Assembly (NCBI RefSeq): GCF_009856415.1 | Contig: NZ_WMEZ01000001.1 | Coordinates: 124,001-188,000, forward strand | Length of the DNA: 64,000 nt | Origin: Halobacillus litoralis | GTDB taxonomy: Bacteria; Bacillota; Bacilli; Bacillales; Halobacillaceae | Reading direction: 5' to 3' | Shown: positions 34,878 to 44,735 of the stretch, one piece after another | How the letters are laid out: each line of letters starts with the position of its first letter | Numbering within the stretch: the first letter of the stretch is position 1 | Made by a program: the position numbers and the translations under genes | The notes under the pieces: generated by a model | What the model was told of the DNA's origin: nothing | The model's database searches: none | What the model saw: the letters and a program-made list of their open reading frames with translations, nothing else

Positions 34878-35729
34878 ATGACAGCAGAAGTGATCTATGG
34901 AAAACAACTGGCAGAAGATCTTCGTCAGGAAATGAAAGAAGAAGTGAGTGCACTGCATACAAAGGATATCCGTCCGAAGTTGGTCGTCGTCATTTTGGGT
35001 GAAGATCCGGCTTCGATGTCTTATGTAAAAGGGAAGCAACGCGCTTCTGAGAAAGTCGGTATGGATTCTGATCTCATTGAATTACCTGTAGAAACTTCTG
35101 AACGGGAACTGCTGGATTTGATCGAAAAATTGAATCAGGATCCCACTGTACACGGAATACTTGTTCAATTACCAGTGCCTGACCATATTTCTGACCAAAA
35201 GATCATTGAAGCTATCCATCCAGATAAGGATGTTGATGGATTTCATCCGGCAAATGTTGGAAAAATGATGACAGGTCAGGACACCTTTTTCCCATGTACA
35301 CCTTATGGAATACTCGTCATGCTTAAACGTGCAGACATTACGCTTGAAGGAAAGCATGTGGTGATCATCGGCCGTAGTAATTTGGTAGGGAAACCAGTAG
35401 GTCAATTGTTGCTTAACGAGAACGCAACCGTTACTCATTGTCACTCACGTACAAAAGATATGCAGTCGCATACGAAGCAGGCAGATATTCTTATCGTAGC
35501 TGCGGGTAAACCTTCCTTGATCTCGGGTGAAGATATCAAAGAAGGTGCGGTTGTGATTGATGTTGGAGTTAACCGTGTAGATGGTAAGCTGACAGGGGAT
35601 GTGGACTTTGATTCTGCAAAAGAAGTAGCTTCCCATATCACTCCCGTTCCTAAAGGTGTAGGTCCGATGACAATTACCATGCTCCTCCATAATACGATTA
35701 AAGCGGCCAAGCGAATTCATAATCAGTAA
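34878..35729 (+). CDS. folD: Bifunctional methylenetetrahydrofolate dehydrogenase/cyclohydrolase
   Basis: Interconverts methylene-, methenyl- and formyl-tetrahydrofolate with NADP. The 283-residue protein carries the catalytic YVKGKQ lysine region, LIEKLNQDPTVHGILVQLPVP, DKDVDGFHP and the Rossmann segment IIGRSNLVGKPVGQLLL. Functionally it pairs with the glycine cleavage system, which feeds methylene-THF. It leads the folD-xseA-xseB-ispA run, with 11 bp to xseA. Confidence 0.95.
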   Translation: MTAEVIYGKQLAEDLRQEMKEEVSALHTKDIRPKLVVVILGEDPASMSYVKGKQRASEKVGMDSDLIELPVETSERELLDLIEKLNQDPTVHGILVQLPVPDHISDQKIIEAIHPDKDVDGFHPANVGKMMTGQDTFFPCTPYGILVMLKRADITLEGKHVVIIGRSNLVGKPVGQLLLNENATVTHCHSRTKDMQSHTKQADILIVAAGKPSLISGEDIKEGAVVIDVGVNRVDGKLTGDVDFDSAKEVASHITPVPKGVGPMTITMLLHNTIKAAKRIHNQ

Positions 35730-35740
35730 GGAGGATGGGT

Positions 35741-37093
35741 ATGCAGGATCAGTACTTGAGTGTTACGGCACTAACGAAGTACATCAAGCGTAAACTTTCA
35801 GGGGATCCGCATTTGAAAACGGTATGGTTGAGAGGAGAAATTTCGAATTTCAAACACCACAGTCGTGGGCATATGTACCTCTCCTTAAAAGATGACCAGG
35901 CAAGAATTCAGTCCGTCATGTTTGCCGGGAATAATCGTTCCCTGAAGTTTGTACCTGAGAATGGAATGAACGTCCTCGTCAAAGGGGAAATCAACGTTTA
36001 CGAACCCATGGGACAATATCAACTGTATATCAAAGAAATGCAACCGGACGGTATCGGAGCTCTTTACTATGCCTTTGAACAATTGAAGGAAAGATTGGAA
36101 AAAGAGGGCTTGTTCTCTCTTGAACGTAAAAAGCCTCTTCCTACATACCCCAAGCATATTGGTGTCATTACGTCTCCTACAGGAGCAGCTGTACGAGACA
36201 TTATGACTACTATAAAAAGGCGCTATCCGATTGTGCCAGTCACAGTTCTTCCTGTTCTCGTGCAGGGCGAGCGGGCGGCTTCTTCTGTAGTCAATGCCAT
36301 TCAGTATGCGAACGAAAAAATGGATGTTGATGTTTTGATTGTTGGTAGGGGCGGCGGTTCTATTGAAGATCTATGGGGTTTTAACGAAGAGGTGGTTGCA
36401 AGAGCGATCGCGGAATCTGCAATACCCGTTATCTCAGCCGTGGGTCATGAAACAGACACGACCATCAGTGATTTTGTAGCAGATGTAAGGGCAGCAACAC
36501 CGACAGGAGCTGCTGAAATTGCCGTTCCATCCATTGTAGAGTTGAGGGATCAGGTCAAGTCGATGGATCATCGCCTCCACAGGGTAATGGAAGTGAAAAA
36601 GACAGAGGCCAAGCAGCAATTGGAACGTCTGAAAAAGTCCTATGCTTTTAAATATCCTGAACAAATGATGAAGCAAAAAGAGCAAGACTTGGATCGGGTC
36701 ATCGAACGTATGGCGATCCAAATGAAGCATCTTCATCAAGCGAGCCACGTTCATTGGGGGAACATGTCTCGAAGGTTACGACAGCAAGGGCCGGAATTGA
36801 AGATTAAAGAAGGCGCAGAATCTTTGGAGCGTCAAACGAAACAGTTGCAGAAGCGTTTTGAATCCCTTCTTCAGCAGAAAAAGGAACGGTTCTATACGAA
36901 TGTCGATAAATTGACCTTAGTCAACCCTTTAGACATTATGAAGCGGGGCTTCGCTGTTCCCTTTGATTCAGCTGGAGATGTCATAAAAAGTACTTCTAAT
37001 ATTACGAAAGGGCAATCCCTCTCCTTGAAAATGCAAGACGGGATGGTTGATTGTCACGTAATGGATGTAAAGGAGGATGAAAATGACAGATAA
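35741..37093 (+). CDS. xseA: Exodeoxyribonuclease VII large subunit
   Basis: Large subunit of the single-strand-specific exonuclease VII, 450 residues: N-terminal OB fold ([23 protein letters not shown]), catalytic core with [14 protein letters not shown] and [11 protein letters not shown], and a long C-terminal coiled coil (about 265-400). ATG 35741 has AAGGAGG at ideal spacing, whereas ATG 35735 abuts it. It overlaps xseB by 11 bp. Confidence 0.95.
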   Translation: MQDQYLSVTALTKYIKRKLSGDPHLKTVWLRGEISNFKHHSRGHMYLSLKDDQARIQSVMFAGNNRSLKFVPENGMNVLVKGEINVYEPMGQYQLYIKEMQPDGIGALYYAFEQLKERLEKEGLFSLERKKPLPTYPKHIGVITSPTGAAVRDIMTTIKRRYPIVPVTVLPVLVQGERAASSVVNAIQYANEKMDVDVLIVGRGGGSIEDLWGFNEEVVARAIAESAIPVISAVGHETDTTISDFVADVRAATPTGAAEIAVPSIVELRDQVKSMDHRLHRVMEVKKTEAKQQLERLKKSYAFKYPEQMMKQKEQDLDRVIERMAIQMKHLHQASHVHWGNMSRRLRQQGPELKIKEGAESLERQTKQLQKRFESLLQQKKERFYTNVDKLTLVNPLDIMKRGFAVPFDSAGDVIKSTSNITKGQSLSLKMQDGMVDCHVMDVKEDENDR

Positions 37094-37319
37094 GCAGGAA
37101 ACCATCAGTTTTGAGGAAGCAATGAAACAGCTTGAAGAAATTGTAGAGAAGTTGGAAACAGGAGAGGTTCCCTTGGAAAAAGCGATTCAGTATTACCAGG
37201 AGGGGATGAAACTTTCCAAGCTTTGCAGTGAAAAACTAGGGAATGTGGAGACTCAAATGCAACAAATTATGAATGAACACGGAGAGTTGGAACCGTTCTC
37301 TGTCCAGGAGGAAGACTGA
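37083..37319 (+). CDS. xseB: Exodeoxyribonuclease VII small subunit
   Basis: A 78-residue helical protein that binds the XseA coiled coil. The core [25 protein letters not shown] is a clear family match. ATG 37083 lies six bases after AGGAGG and is preferred to 37077. Translation is likely coupled to xseA through the overlap; ispA begins three bases after the stop. Confidence 0.93.
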   Translation: MTDKQETISFEEAMKQLEEIVEKLETGEVPLEKAIQYYQEGMKLSKLCSEKLGNVETQMQQIMNEHGELEPFSVQEED

Positions 37320-37322
37320 TCG

Positions 37323-38201
37323 GTGCATTTAACTGACTATCTTACAGAAAAAAAACAACGAATCAATCAGCAACTGGAAATGCTTGTCCGCGATTATACG
37401 GTGCCAGGACGTCTTCAGGATTCCATGTTATATTCCATTCATGCTGGAGGAAAAAGGTTGCGCCCAATCCTATTAATGGCGACTGCTCAAGCTTTTCGTG
37501 TTCCTGTAGAGAAAGTGATGGGAGTCGCATCAGCCCTCGAAATGGTCCATACTTATTCCTTGATCCATGACGACCTACCTGCCATGGACGATGATGATTT
37601 AAGAAGAGGCAAACCGACGAACCATAAGCGTTTCGATGAAGCTACCGCAATTCTTGCAGGAGATGCATTATTGACGCTTAGTTCCCAGGTGATTACGGAA
37701 GATGCTGCTTTAAGTGATGCTGAACGTGTTTTTTTAGTCCGTGAATTGACGAAAGCCAGCGGCGCTAGAGGCATGGTTGAAGGGCAGATGCAGGATATGC
37801 TGAGCGAAGGTACTCAAGTTTCTTTAGAAACCCTTGAAAATATTCACAGGAATAAGACAGGGCAATTATTGAGGTTCTCTATCCTTGCAGGAACCTATTT
37901 AGGTGGAGCTTCAGAAAGGGTTATGGAAGAAATGACTGAGATGGCTGAAGCACTTGGACTCTTATTCCAAATCCAAGATGACATCCTGGACATCACAGGA
38001 GACTCAGAGGTCATCGGGAAGCCTGCAGGAAGTGATGTGGGCAACCATAAAAGTACGTATCCCCAGCTTCTAGGGTTAGAGGGAGCCATCGCTCAAAAAG
38101 ACAAATACGTTCATAAGGCTCAACAGGCTCTGAAAAATGCAGGAGTAGAGGGAACCACTCTTTCTGAGCTCATTCACTATTTGAGCACCCGTGACCATTG
38201 A
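37323..38201 (+). CDS. ispA: Farnesyl diphosphate synthase (polyprenyl synthetase family)
   Basis: Condenses isopentenyl diphosphate with allylic diphosphates to farnesyl diphosphate. The 292-residue protein has the first Asp-rich motif DDLPAMDDDD (83-92), AGGKRLRP (41-48) and the second Asp-rich motif DDILD (219-223). The GTG 37323 start has an AGGAGG within the xseB 3' end. It is followed by OLE RNA, oapA and dxs, so the isoprenoid genes bracket the RNA locus. Confidence 0.94.
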   Translation: MHLTDYLTEKKQRINQQLEMLVRDYTVPGRLQDSMLYSIHAGGKRLRPILLMATAQAFRVPVEKVMGVASALEMVHTYSLIHDDLPAMDDDDLRRGKPTNHKRFDEATAILAGDALLTLSSQVITEDAALSDAERVFLVRELTKASGARGMVEGQMQDMLSEGTQVSLETLENIHRNKTGQLLRFSILAGTYLGGASERVMEEMTEMAEALGLLFQIQDDILDITGDSEVIGKPAGSDVGNHKSTYPQLLGLEGAIAQKDKYVHKAQQALKNAGVEGTTLSELIHYLSTRDH

Positions 38202-38216
38202 ACGGAACGATTTCGA

Positions 38217-38245
38217 TTGAGCCACGTGACAAAATGTGATATATT
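38217..38245 (+). promoter_or_regulatory. Extended -10 promoter for OLE RNA
   Basis: TTGAGC (38217-38222), exact 17-bp spacer and TATATT (38240-38245) with TGA just before it (TGn extension). It begins 15 bp after the ispA stop and predicts an RNA start near 38252. Confidence 0.65.
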
Positions 38246-38251
38246 ATGATT

Positions 38252-38842
38252 ACAAAAGGAATGGTGCAGTATTCTAGTCGGCCCTCCGTTCCTGAAGGCG
38301 GGCCTAAAAATCCGCCGAAGGGCACATCGATGAAGTTCCTTGTGTTGGCTTGAGGCGCCCAGCCTTGGGTCGATGCTGGGAGTTAAGGTCGCAGGGCGAT
38401 CCACAAAGGCATGTGGGCGTTGACCCTGCTTCCGCGGAGGCCCATTCTTGTAACGGTACCTGAGCCAGGTGCTGTTATGAAATGGGGTATGAACCTGCAG
38501 CATATGGAGTAACATCTATATGCGCAGCGTAGCCTGCCTTGAGTGGTTCTTGAGGGGATTATAGTCATTGAACATCACGCAGCTTCAGATGGCCACTGAG
38601 GTGCTGATGCGGAAACTATATGAAATCAGAACTGCAAAAGAGGCTAAGGAACGGCTAAAGGCTGTCGGGGAAATCCCCTAGACTGTTCCCAGGACATGAT
38701 TTAGGAATTATAGTGCGGACTAAGTGGCAATCTAGTCCAGCTGCCGGAGACGGGGCTGAGTCGAGTTTAAAGGGGAACCGCCAGAATGGTGACATTCGGT
38801 ACTCGACTGGGAAAACCTACTAGACCTAAGCCGCAATTTTTA
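38252..38842 (+). ncRNA. ole: OLE RNA (ornate, large, extremophilic)
   Basis: A roughly 590-nt GC-richer noncoding block between ispA and the oapA gene, with no credible ORF. Location next to isoprenoid genes and directly before the OLE-associated membrane protein gene is the hallmark of OLE RNA, one of the largest structured bacterial RNAs, described from Bacillus halodurans. Numerous local helices are visible: CCCAGC/GCTGGG near 38360, GGGGAAATCCCC near 38668, and AGTCGAGT (38759-38766) with ACTCGACT (38801-38808). CTAGT near the 5' end can pair with ACTAG near the 3' end. Reported phenotypes of OLE loss include sensitivity to ethanol, cold and magnesium. Ends are estimated from the promoter and from loss of structure after 38840. 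Confidence 0.9.
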
Positions 38843-38906
38843 CTTGAATCATGACCATTCCTTTCCTTACATAAGACACGTCAATTAAGTGATATAGAGG
38901 GTATAT

Positions 38907-39506
38907 ATGGATAACAAATTAAAAAAATCTTTAAAATTCAGTTTGAGTATCGCCGTTATCACATTCGTGTTAGCGGCTATTTTTTCAGTTATATCTTCTT
39001 CCGTATTAAGTGGAGTCGTATGGATCATCGGCCTCGTCATTGTATTCCTTATCGTCTTTACGGGTGTCATCTTTGATATGCTCGGCATTGCTGCCACAGC
39101 TGCCCAAGAGCAGCCTTTCCATGCGATGGCGTCTGAAAAAGTGAACGGAGCGAAAGAAGCGATTGCTATTGTCAGAAACGCGGATCGATTCGCAAGTTTC
39201 TGTAATGACGTAATAGGGGATATATCTGGTATAGTTAGTGGTACGGCGTCTGCAGTTGTGGTCATCCAATTGGCCAACAACTTCGGCTATAGTGACGGAT
39301 CAACGGTTCAAATTGTCATATCTGTGATCCTGACAAGTATTGTGGCTGCACTTACTGTCGGTGGAAAAGCCCTTGGTAAATTTTTTGCCATTAATAAGTC
39401 CACAGATATCATTTTCTTCGCTGCAAAGGTCATTTCATGGTTAGAAAAGCGGCTGAAAGTAAGAATAGTAACAAGTGCACCGTCTTCCACTAAAAAATCA
39501 AGATAA
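38907..39506 (+). CDS. oapA: OLE-associated protein A (OapA)
   Basis: A 199-residue integral membrane protein that binds OLE RNA and brings it to the membrane. About four helices are evident (roughly 10-30, 33-56, 104-122 and 130-153). Between the second and third lies a conserved cytoplasmic segment FHAMASEKVNGAKEAI, followed by a DxxxD motif (Asp101, Asp105). The basic C-terminus (KRLKVRI, KKSR) could contact RNA. It lies 65 bp after the RNA and 18 bp before dxs, the same neighbourhood as the B. halodurans gene BH2780. The ribosome site (AGAGGG) is moderate. Confidence 0.9.
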   Translation: MDNKLKKSLKFSLSIAVITFVLAAIFSVISSSVLSGVVWIIGLVIVFLIVFTGVIFDMLGIAATAAQEQPFHAMASEKVNGAKEAIAIVRNADRFASFCNDVIGDISGIVSGTASAVVVIQLANNFGYSDGSTVQIVISVILTSIVAALTVGGKALGKFFAINKSTDIIFFAAKVISWLEKRLKVRIVTSAPSSTKKSR

Positions 39507-39524
39507 ATACAAGGGGGTCCTTCA

Positions 39525-41417
39525 ATGGATCTGTGTAAAATTAAAGACCCTTCAATTCTGAAGGATATGAATACGAACCAACTTGAACAATTGGCAGATG
39601 AAACGAGGCAGTTTCTCATAGAAAACCTGGCTACAACAGGAGGCCACCTGGGGGCGAACCTGGGGGTCGTTGAGCTTACCCTCGCTCTTCATAAAGTATA
39701 TAAAAGCCCGGAAGACCGTTTTCTTTGGGATGTCGGTCACCAATCATATATCCATAAGATCTTGACAGGTCGCGGTGGTCAATTCGAAACGCTCCGCCAA
39801 TATAAAGGGCTCTGCGGCTTTCCGAAACGTGACGAAAGTGAGCATGATGTATGGGAGACAGGACACAGCTCCACCTCTTTATCTGCAGCTATGGGAATGG
39901 CCATTGCAAGGGACCTGAAAAAAGAAAACCATTCCATTTTACCGATCATCGGTGATGGAGCACTAACAGGTGGAATGGCTTTAGAAGCCTTGAACCACAT
40001 CGGACATGAGAAGAAGAATGTAACCGTTATCCTCAATGATAACGAGATGTCGATCGCTAAAAATGTGGGGGCTCTTCACGGTGCGTTAGGTAGGATGAGA
40101 AGCGCTGGAAAATACCACCGCGTAAAAGACGACCTAGAATGGGTATTAAAGAAAATCCCAGCTGTCGGAGGAAGAATTGCGCAGGCTGCTGAACGTCTGA
40201 AGGACAGCATGAAGTACTTTGTGGTACCCGGTATGTTCTTTGAAGAGCTTGGGTTTACGTATTATGGTCCGGTAGATGGGCACGATTTCGATGATTTAAT
40301 AGAGAATTTGAATTACGCTAAAAAGACGGACGGACCTGTCATCGTCCATGTAATGACACAGAAGGGTAAAGGCTATCACCCGGCAGAGACTGATGTGAAA
40401 GACAAATGGCACGGTGTAGGACCTTATAAAATGGAGTCAGGGGAGAAAATTAAGCCTGTGGATGCTCCACCTGCTTGGAGTTCTGTCATCAGTGAAGCTT
40501 TACGCAAAGAAGCGAAGAAAGATGATCGTATCGTTGCTGTAACACCAGCGATGATTCTCGGATCTAAATTAGAGAAATTCGGGGAAGAGTTTCCCGATCG
40601 TCTTTTTGATGTAGGTATAGCTGAACAGCACGCAACAACAATGTCAGCAGGTCTAGCTACTCAGGGAATGAAACCGTTTTTGGCTATCTATTCCACCTTC
40701 TTGCAAAGAGGGTATGACCAAGTCGTCCATGATGTAGCAAGACAAAAGCTGAATGTGATCTTTGGAATCGATCGAGCTGGATTGGTAGGGGCTGATGGCG
40801 AGACCCACCAGGGAGTATTTGATATTGCCTTCCTACGATCTGTTCCTAATTTTGTCATTTCTATGCCTAAGGACGAAAATGAGGCGCAACACCTTGTCCA
40901 TACTGCCACCCACTATGATGATGGTCCTTTTGCGATTCGTTACCCAAGAGGAAATGCCAAAGGTGTTCAGACAGATGAACAGCCTGAGATCATTCCGATT
41001 GGAAGTTGGGAAATCTTAAAAGAAGGAACGGATGCCGTCATCCTGACCTTTGGTACGACCATTGATATGGCTCTTGAAGCTAGTGAAAAGTTGAAAAAGG
41101 ATGGCCGTTCAGTAAAAGTCGTGAATGCGCGGTTTATCAAACCATTGGACGATGCGATGCTTCATGACATCATGAAAGCGGGTATGCCGATTCTTACTAT
41201 AGAAGAAGGAGTGCTTCAGGGTGGATTCGGTTCAAGCGTTTTAGAGTTTGCAGAGGAACATGAATACTCCTCGCAATGGGTCAAGCGTATGGGTGTACCG
41301 GATCGCTTCATCGAACATGGCAGTGTCCAAAAGCTTTGGGAAGAAATCGGCTTAACGACCGATCATGTCGTGCGAAATTTGAAACAAATGATACCGAATA
41401 AACAGCAAAGGGCTTAA
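39525..41417 (+). CDS. dxs: 1-deoxy-D-xylulose-5-phosphate synthase
   Basis: Thiamine diphosphate enzyme making DXP from pyruvate and glyceraldehyde 3-phosphate, the first step of the MEP isoprenoid pathway. The 630 residues have [18 protein letters not shown], the ThDP motif [24 protein letters not shown] and the C-terminal [15 protein letters not shown]. It starts at ATG 39525 behind AAGGGGG. It shares a run with ispA upstream and the TlyA-type gene four bases downstream. Confidence 0.95.
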   Translation: MDLCKIKDPSILKDMNTNQLEQLADETRQFLIENLATTGGHLGANLGVVELTLALHKVYKSPEDRFLWDVGHQSYIHKILTGRGGQFETLRQYKGLCGFPKRDESEHDVWETGHSSTSLSAAMGMAIARDLKKENHSILPIIGDGALTGGMALEALNHIGHEKKNVTVILNDNEMSIAKNVGALHGALGRMRSAGKYHRVKDDLEWVLKKIPAVGGRIAQAAERLKDSMKYFVVPGMFFEELGFTYYGPVDGHDFDDLIENLNYAKKTDGPVIVHVMTQKGKGYHPAETDVKDKWHGVGPYKMESGEKIKPVDAPPAWSSVISEALRKEAKKDDRIVAVTPAMILGSKLEKFGEEFPDRLFDVGIAEQHATTMSAGLATQGMKPFLAIYSTFLQRGYDQVVHDVARQKLNVIFGIDRAGLVGADGETHQGVFDIAFLRSVPNFVISMPKDENEAQHLVHTATHYDDGPFAIRYPRGNAKGVQTDEQPEIIPIGSWEILKEGTDAVILTFGTTIDMALEASEKLKKDGRSVKVVNARFIKPLDDAMLHDIMKAGMPILTIEEGVLQGGFGSSVLEFAEEHEYSSQWVKRMGVPDRFIEHGSVQKLWEEIGLTTDHVVRNLKQMIPNKQQRA

Positions 41418-41421
41418 GGAT

Positions 41422-42246
41422 ATGGGAAGAAAAGTAAGACTAGATGTATTATTAGTAGAAAAAGGATACGTGGAAACGCGCGAAAAGGCTAAGAGAACCA
41501 TTATGGCCGGACTTGTTTTTCATAATCAAGTCCGCCTGGATAAGCCGGGACAAAAAATAGAGGAAGACTCAGAGCTTACTGTGAAAGGCAAAGCTATTCC
41601 TTATGTAAGCAGGGGCGGGTTGAAACTAGAAAAAGCCTTAAAGTTTTTTGACCTTACCGTGCAGGATAAAGTGATGATTGATATCGGATCGTCTACCGGT
41701 GGTTTCACAGATTGTGGCTTACAAAATGGAGTGAAGCTAAGTTATGCGATTGATGTCGGTTATAACCAGTTGGACTGGGGTCTTCGTAACCATGAACAAG
41801 TCATCGTGATGGAAAGAACAAATTTCAGGTACGTGACAAAAGACGATTTGAAGGAAGGACAACCACAGTTTGCTTCGATTGATGTTTCCTTTATTTCGTT
41901 ACGAATCATTCTTCCAGTATTAGCAACGCTTTTGGATAAAGAAGGCGATGTCGTTGCCTTGATCAAACCTCAATTTGAAGCTGGACGTGAACAGGTGGGG
42001 AAAAAAGGAATTGTCAAAGACCCGTCCATACATAGACAGGTGATTGAAAATATTCTTGATTTTGCAACCCAACACGGCTATTCTGTACATGGACTCACTT
42101 TTTCGCCGATTACAGGCGGAGACGGGAATATCGAATTCCTTGTCCATTTACGTTTGAATGGGGATACACAAGGTGGAATTTCAGAAGAAATCAATATCGG
42201 AGCGGTCGTTGAAGAGGCGCATGAAGCGCACCGTAAAAACGCATAA
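41422..42246 (+). CDS. yqxC: TlyA-family RNA methyltransferase with S4 domain (YqxC)
   Basis: A 274-residue protein: N-terminal S4 RNA-binding domain (about 5-65, RLDVLLVEKGYVETREKAKRTIMAG) joined to a FtsJ/RrmJ-like methyltransferase with the SAM motif DIGSSTGGFTDCGLQNG. TlyA homologues 2'-O-methylate 16S and/or 23S rRNA. It is placed between dxs and argR, the conserved order in Bacillaceae. It starts four bases after dxs and ends before a terminator. Confidence 0.9.
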   Translation: MGRKVRLDVLLVEKGYVETREKAKRTIMAGLVFHNQVRLDKPGQKIEEDSELTVKGKAIPYVSRGGLKLEKALKFFDLTVQDKVMIDIGSSTGGFTDCGLQNGVKLSYAIDVGYNQLDWGLRNHEQVIVMERTNFRYVTKDDLKEGQPQFASIDVSFISLRIILPVLATLLDKEGDVVALIKPQFEAGREQVGKKGIVKDPSIHRQVIENILDFATQHGYSVHGLTFSPITGGDGNIEFLVHLRLNGDTQGGISEEINIGAVVEEAHEAHRKNA

Positions 42247-42252
42247 TGAACG

Positions 42253-42283
42253 TAAAAGGGCTTATGAAAAGCCCTTTTCTTAT
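42253..42283 (+). terminator. Terminator between the TlyA-family gene and argR
   Basis: AAAAGGGCTT and AAGCCCTTTT form a 10-bp stem with a short loop, followed by a T-rich tail. Confidence 0.8.
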
Positions 42284-42309
42284 GGAAGGACTGGAAACGG
42301 AGGATGGTC

Positions 42310-42759
42310 ATGAACAAAGGACAACGTCATATCAAAATTAGGGAATTGATTACGAATGACGACATTGAAACTCAAGATGAGTTAGTCGATCGATTAAAGG
42401 GTATGGGCTATAATGTAACTCAAGCTACAGTTTCAAGGGACATTAAAGAATTACACTTGGTCAAGGTACCTATGATGGATGGGCGTTATAAATACAGCTT
42501 GCCGGCGGATCAGCGGTTTAATCCTTTTGAGAAATTAAAACGTTTAATGATGGATGCGTTTGTCAGCATCGATCAGGCGGGACATTTTATCATTTTAAAA
42601 ACGCTGCCAGGAAACGCGAATGCGGTAGGAGCGCTCGTCGACAATTTGGAATGGGATGAAATCATGGGCACGATTTGTGGGGATGATACATGTCTGATCA
42701 TTTGCCGCAGTGCAGAACAAACAGAAACGATAAGTGAGCAGCTGCTCAATATGTTATAA
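42310..42759 (+). CDS. argR: Arginine repressor ArgR/AhrC
   Basis: Hexameric arginine-responsive regulator of arginine synthesis and catabolism. The 149 residues equal the length of B. subtilis AhrC: N-terminal winged helix with [16 protein letters not shown]-terminal arginine-binding domain with [14 protein letters not shown] and [16 protein letters not shown] 42310 has CGGAGG six bases before it, unlike ATG 42304. recN follows after 16 bp. Confidence 0.95.
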   Translation: MNKGQRHIKIRELITNDDIETQDELVDRLKGMGYNVTQATVSRDIKELHLVKVPMMDGRYKYSLPADQRFNPFEKLKRLMMDAFVSIDQAGHFIILKTLPGNANAVGALVDNLEWDEIMGTICGDDTCLIICRSAEQTETISEQLLNML

Positions 42760-42775
42760 CTGAGGTGGAAGTTTC

Positions 42776-44500
42776 ATGCTAACAGAATTGTCTATTCGTG
42801 ATTTTGCAATCATTGATCGAATTTCAATTACGTTCAAAGAAGGTCTCACCGTACTCACAGGGGAAACAGGTGCGGGTAAATCGATCATTATCGATGCCAT
42901 ACAACTGCTATCTGGTGGACGAGGGTCTGTCGAGTTCGTGCGTCATGGAACAAAAAAAGCCGAGATTGAAGGATTGTTTACTATTGGAAGCGATCATCCC
43001 ATTCATAAAGTGGGAGAAGAGTTTGGTGTAGATATTGATGAAGATGGTATGGTGGTTCTGCAACGGACCATTACCCATCAAGGAAAGAGCATTTGCCGGG
43101 TCAATGGGAAGCTGGTCACCCTTGGGATCATGAAAGAATTCGGTCATTCGTTAATCGATATCCATAGTCAGCATGAAACACAATCACTGATGGATCCAGA
43201 CCGTCACATTGAACTCTTGGATATTTTTTCAGGGGACGATATGAAACCTTCCTTGGATGAGTACCAACGGGTATATGATAAATACCGTGTCCTGAAGAAA
43301 CGCTACAAGGAATTAAGTGAAAATGAGCAGGAGATGGCGCAACGTTTGGATTTGCTTGAATTCCAGCTACGAGAACTTCAAGAAGCTGAAATGCAGCCCC
43401 TTGAAGATGACGAACTTTCGGAAGAGCGTAAAAAGTTGATGAATTACGAAAAGATTTATCAAGGAATCCATGATGCTTATTACTCCTTATATGGCGAACA
43501 AAAAGGGCTGGACTGGCTGAGTCATGCCATGACATCTCTAGAGAGTACGGCAGATGTGGACGGGGAACTGGCGAAACTTTCAGAAGAAATGTCGAACTCC
43601 TACTATATTATTGAAGAGTTGACCTTCCAATTGAGTAATCAAATGGCGGCGCTTGAATTTGATCCTGAACGTTTAAATCAAATTGAATCCCGTTTAAACG
43701 AATTGAACCGTTTGAAGAAAAAGTATGGGGCAACCGTCGATGATATGCTTCAATATGCTTCGAGAATTGAAGAAGAGATCGATGAGATAAAAAATAAGGA
43801 TTCTCACTTGAATAAGATGGAGAATGAAATTCATGAGCTGGGTCAGGATGCTGTGCTGGAGGCCAAAGCCCTTCATGACATTAGGACGAGTTCAGCGGGG
43901 ACTTTATCCCAATATATCCATGAAGAGTTAAGGGATTTATATTTGGAAAAAGCATCTTTTGCTGTCGATATCAACTTGAAAGAAGGTCGTAAATCCGATC
44001 CTGAACTCGACGGTAACCCTGTGCAACTGCTCCCGAATGGGATAGACATCGTAAAATTTTTAATAACCACGAATCCAGGAGAACCATTAAAAGAATTACA
44101 TAAAGTTGCATCAGGAGGAGAAATGTCGAGGATTATGCTCGCTTTGAAGCGTATTTTTTCACGACATCAAGGAGTTACAAGTGTGATTTTCGATGAAGTA
44201 GATACAGGTGTAAGCGGTCGAGTGGCCCAAGCGATTGCTGAAAAGATCTACGGGATATCGGAAGGCTCACAAGTCCTGTGTATCTCACACCTCCCACAAG
44301 TAGCTGCTATGGCCGATACTCACGTAAGAATTGAAAAAAGAGTGGATAATGATCGAACTCATACAGCAGCAAAAGAATTGACATACGATGAGAAAGCGGA
44401 CGAAATATCAAGAATGATTACAGGCGCAGAACTTACGGAAACAACGGTTGAACATGCGCGGGAACTGCTACTCATGGCTGATAAACATAAGAAACGTTGA
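42776..44500 (+). CDS. recN: DNA repair protein RecN
   Basis: SMC-like ATPase of double-strand break repair, 574 residues. Walker A GETGAGKS (29-36), extensive coiled coils (about 155-250 and 285-370) and, near the C-terminus, the ABC signature region VASGGEMSRIMLALK and Walker B SVIFDEVDTGVSG. ATG 42776 follows GAGGTGG. Gene order argR-recN-spoIVB-spo0A is the classic Bacillus arrangement. Confidence 0.95.
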   Translation: MLTELSIRDFAIIDRISITFKEGLTVLTGETGAGKSIIIDAIQLLSGGRGSVEFVRHGTKKAEIEGLFTIGSDHPIHKVGEEFGVDIDEDGMVVLQRTITHQGKSICRVNGKLVTLGIMKEFGHSLIDIHSQHETQSLMDPDRHIELLDIFSGDDMKPSLDEYQRVYDKYRVLKKRYKELSENEQEMAQRLDLLEFQLRELQEAEMQPLEDDELSEERKKLMNYEKIYQGIHDAYYSLYGEQKGLDWLSHAMTSLESTADVDGELAKLSEEMSNSYYIIEELTFQLSNQMAALEFDPERLNQIESRLNELNRLKKKYGATVDDMLQYASRIEEEIDEIKNKDSHLNKMENEIHELGQDAVLEAKALHDIRTSSAGTLSQYIHEELRDLYLEKASFAVDINLKEGRKSDPELDGNPVQLLPNGIDIVKFLITTNPGEPLKELHKVASGGEMSRIMLALKRIFSRHQGVTSVIFDEVDTGVSGRVAQAIAEKIYGISEGSQVLCISHLPQVAAMADTHVRIEKRVDNDRTHTAAKELTYDEKADEISRMITGAELTETTVEHARELLLMADKHKKR

Positions 44501-44506
44501 TTGAAC

Positions 44507-44553
44507 AAAAGATAAGCGTATGGATCTTAGATCCATACGCTTATCTTTTCTAT
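44507..44553 (+). terminator. Very strong terminator after recN
   Basis: A perfect 20-bp stem (44507-44526 with 44530-44549) with a TTA loop and T-rich flank lies directly after the recN stop. Confidence 0.92.
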
Positions 44554-44572
44554 TATGTAGTCTTCGCAAAAT

Positions 44573-44602
44573 TGTATTTCATATTCCAATCTTTACATAT
44601 AC
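44573..44602 (+). promoter_or_regulatory. Possible SigG/SigF promoter of spoIVB
   Basis: TGTATT (44573-44578), a 17-bp spacer and CATATAC (44596-44602) loosely resemble forespore promoters. spoIVB is forespore-expressed in B. subtilis. The -10 match is only partial. Confidence 0.35.
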
Positions 44603-44735
44603 GTTGGAGAATGTTTCTACACAAGGGAAAGGGTACTATAATTACTGTGATTATGCTCGTTTAAAAATGCTTGTGGAAGACCACATTATAAGTAAGCCAT
44701 TTAGTTGGTACTGGAGTGATAAGGAGTGTGAACCC

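Noticed and set aside
38177-38568. Minus-strand open frames across the start of the OLE region
   Set aside because: They lack ribosome sites, cover only part of the block and are explained by the GC-rich structured RNA on the plus strand.
44520-44735. N-terminal extension of spoIVB by 72 codons
   Set aside because: It would start within the recN terminator and add residues absent from the family; GTG 44736 has a proper ribosome site.
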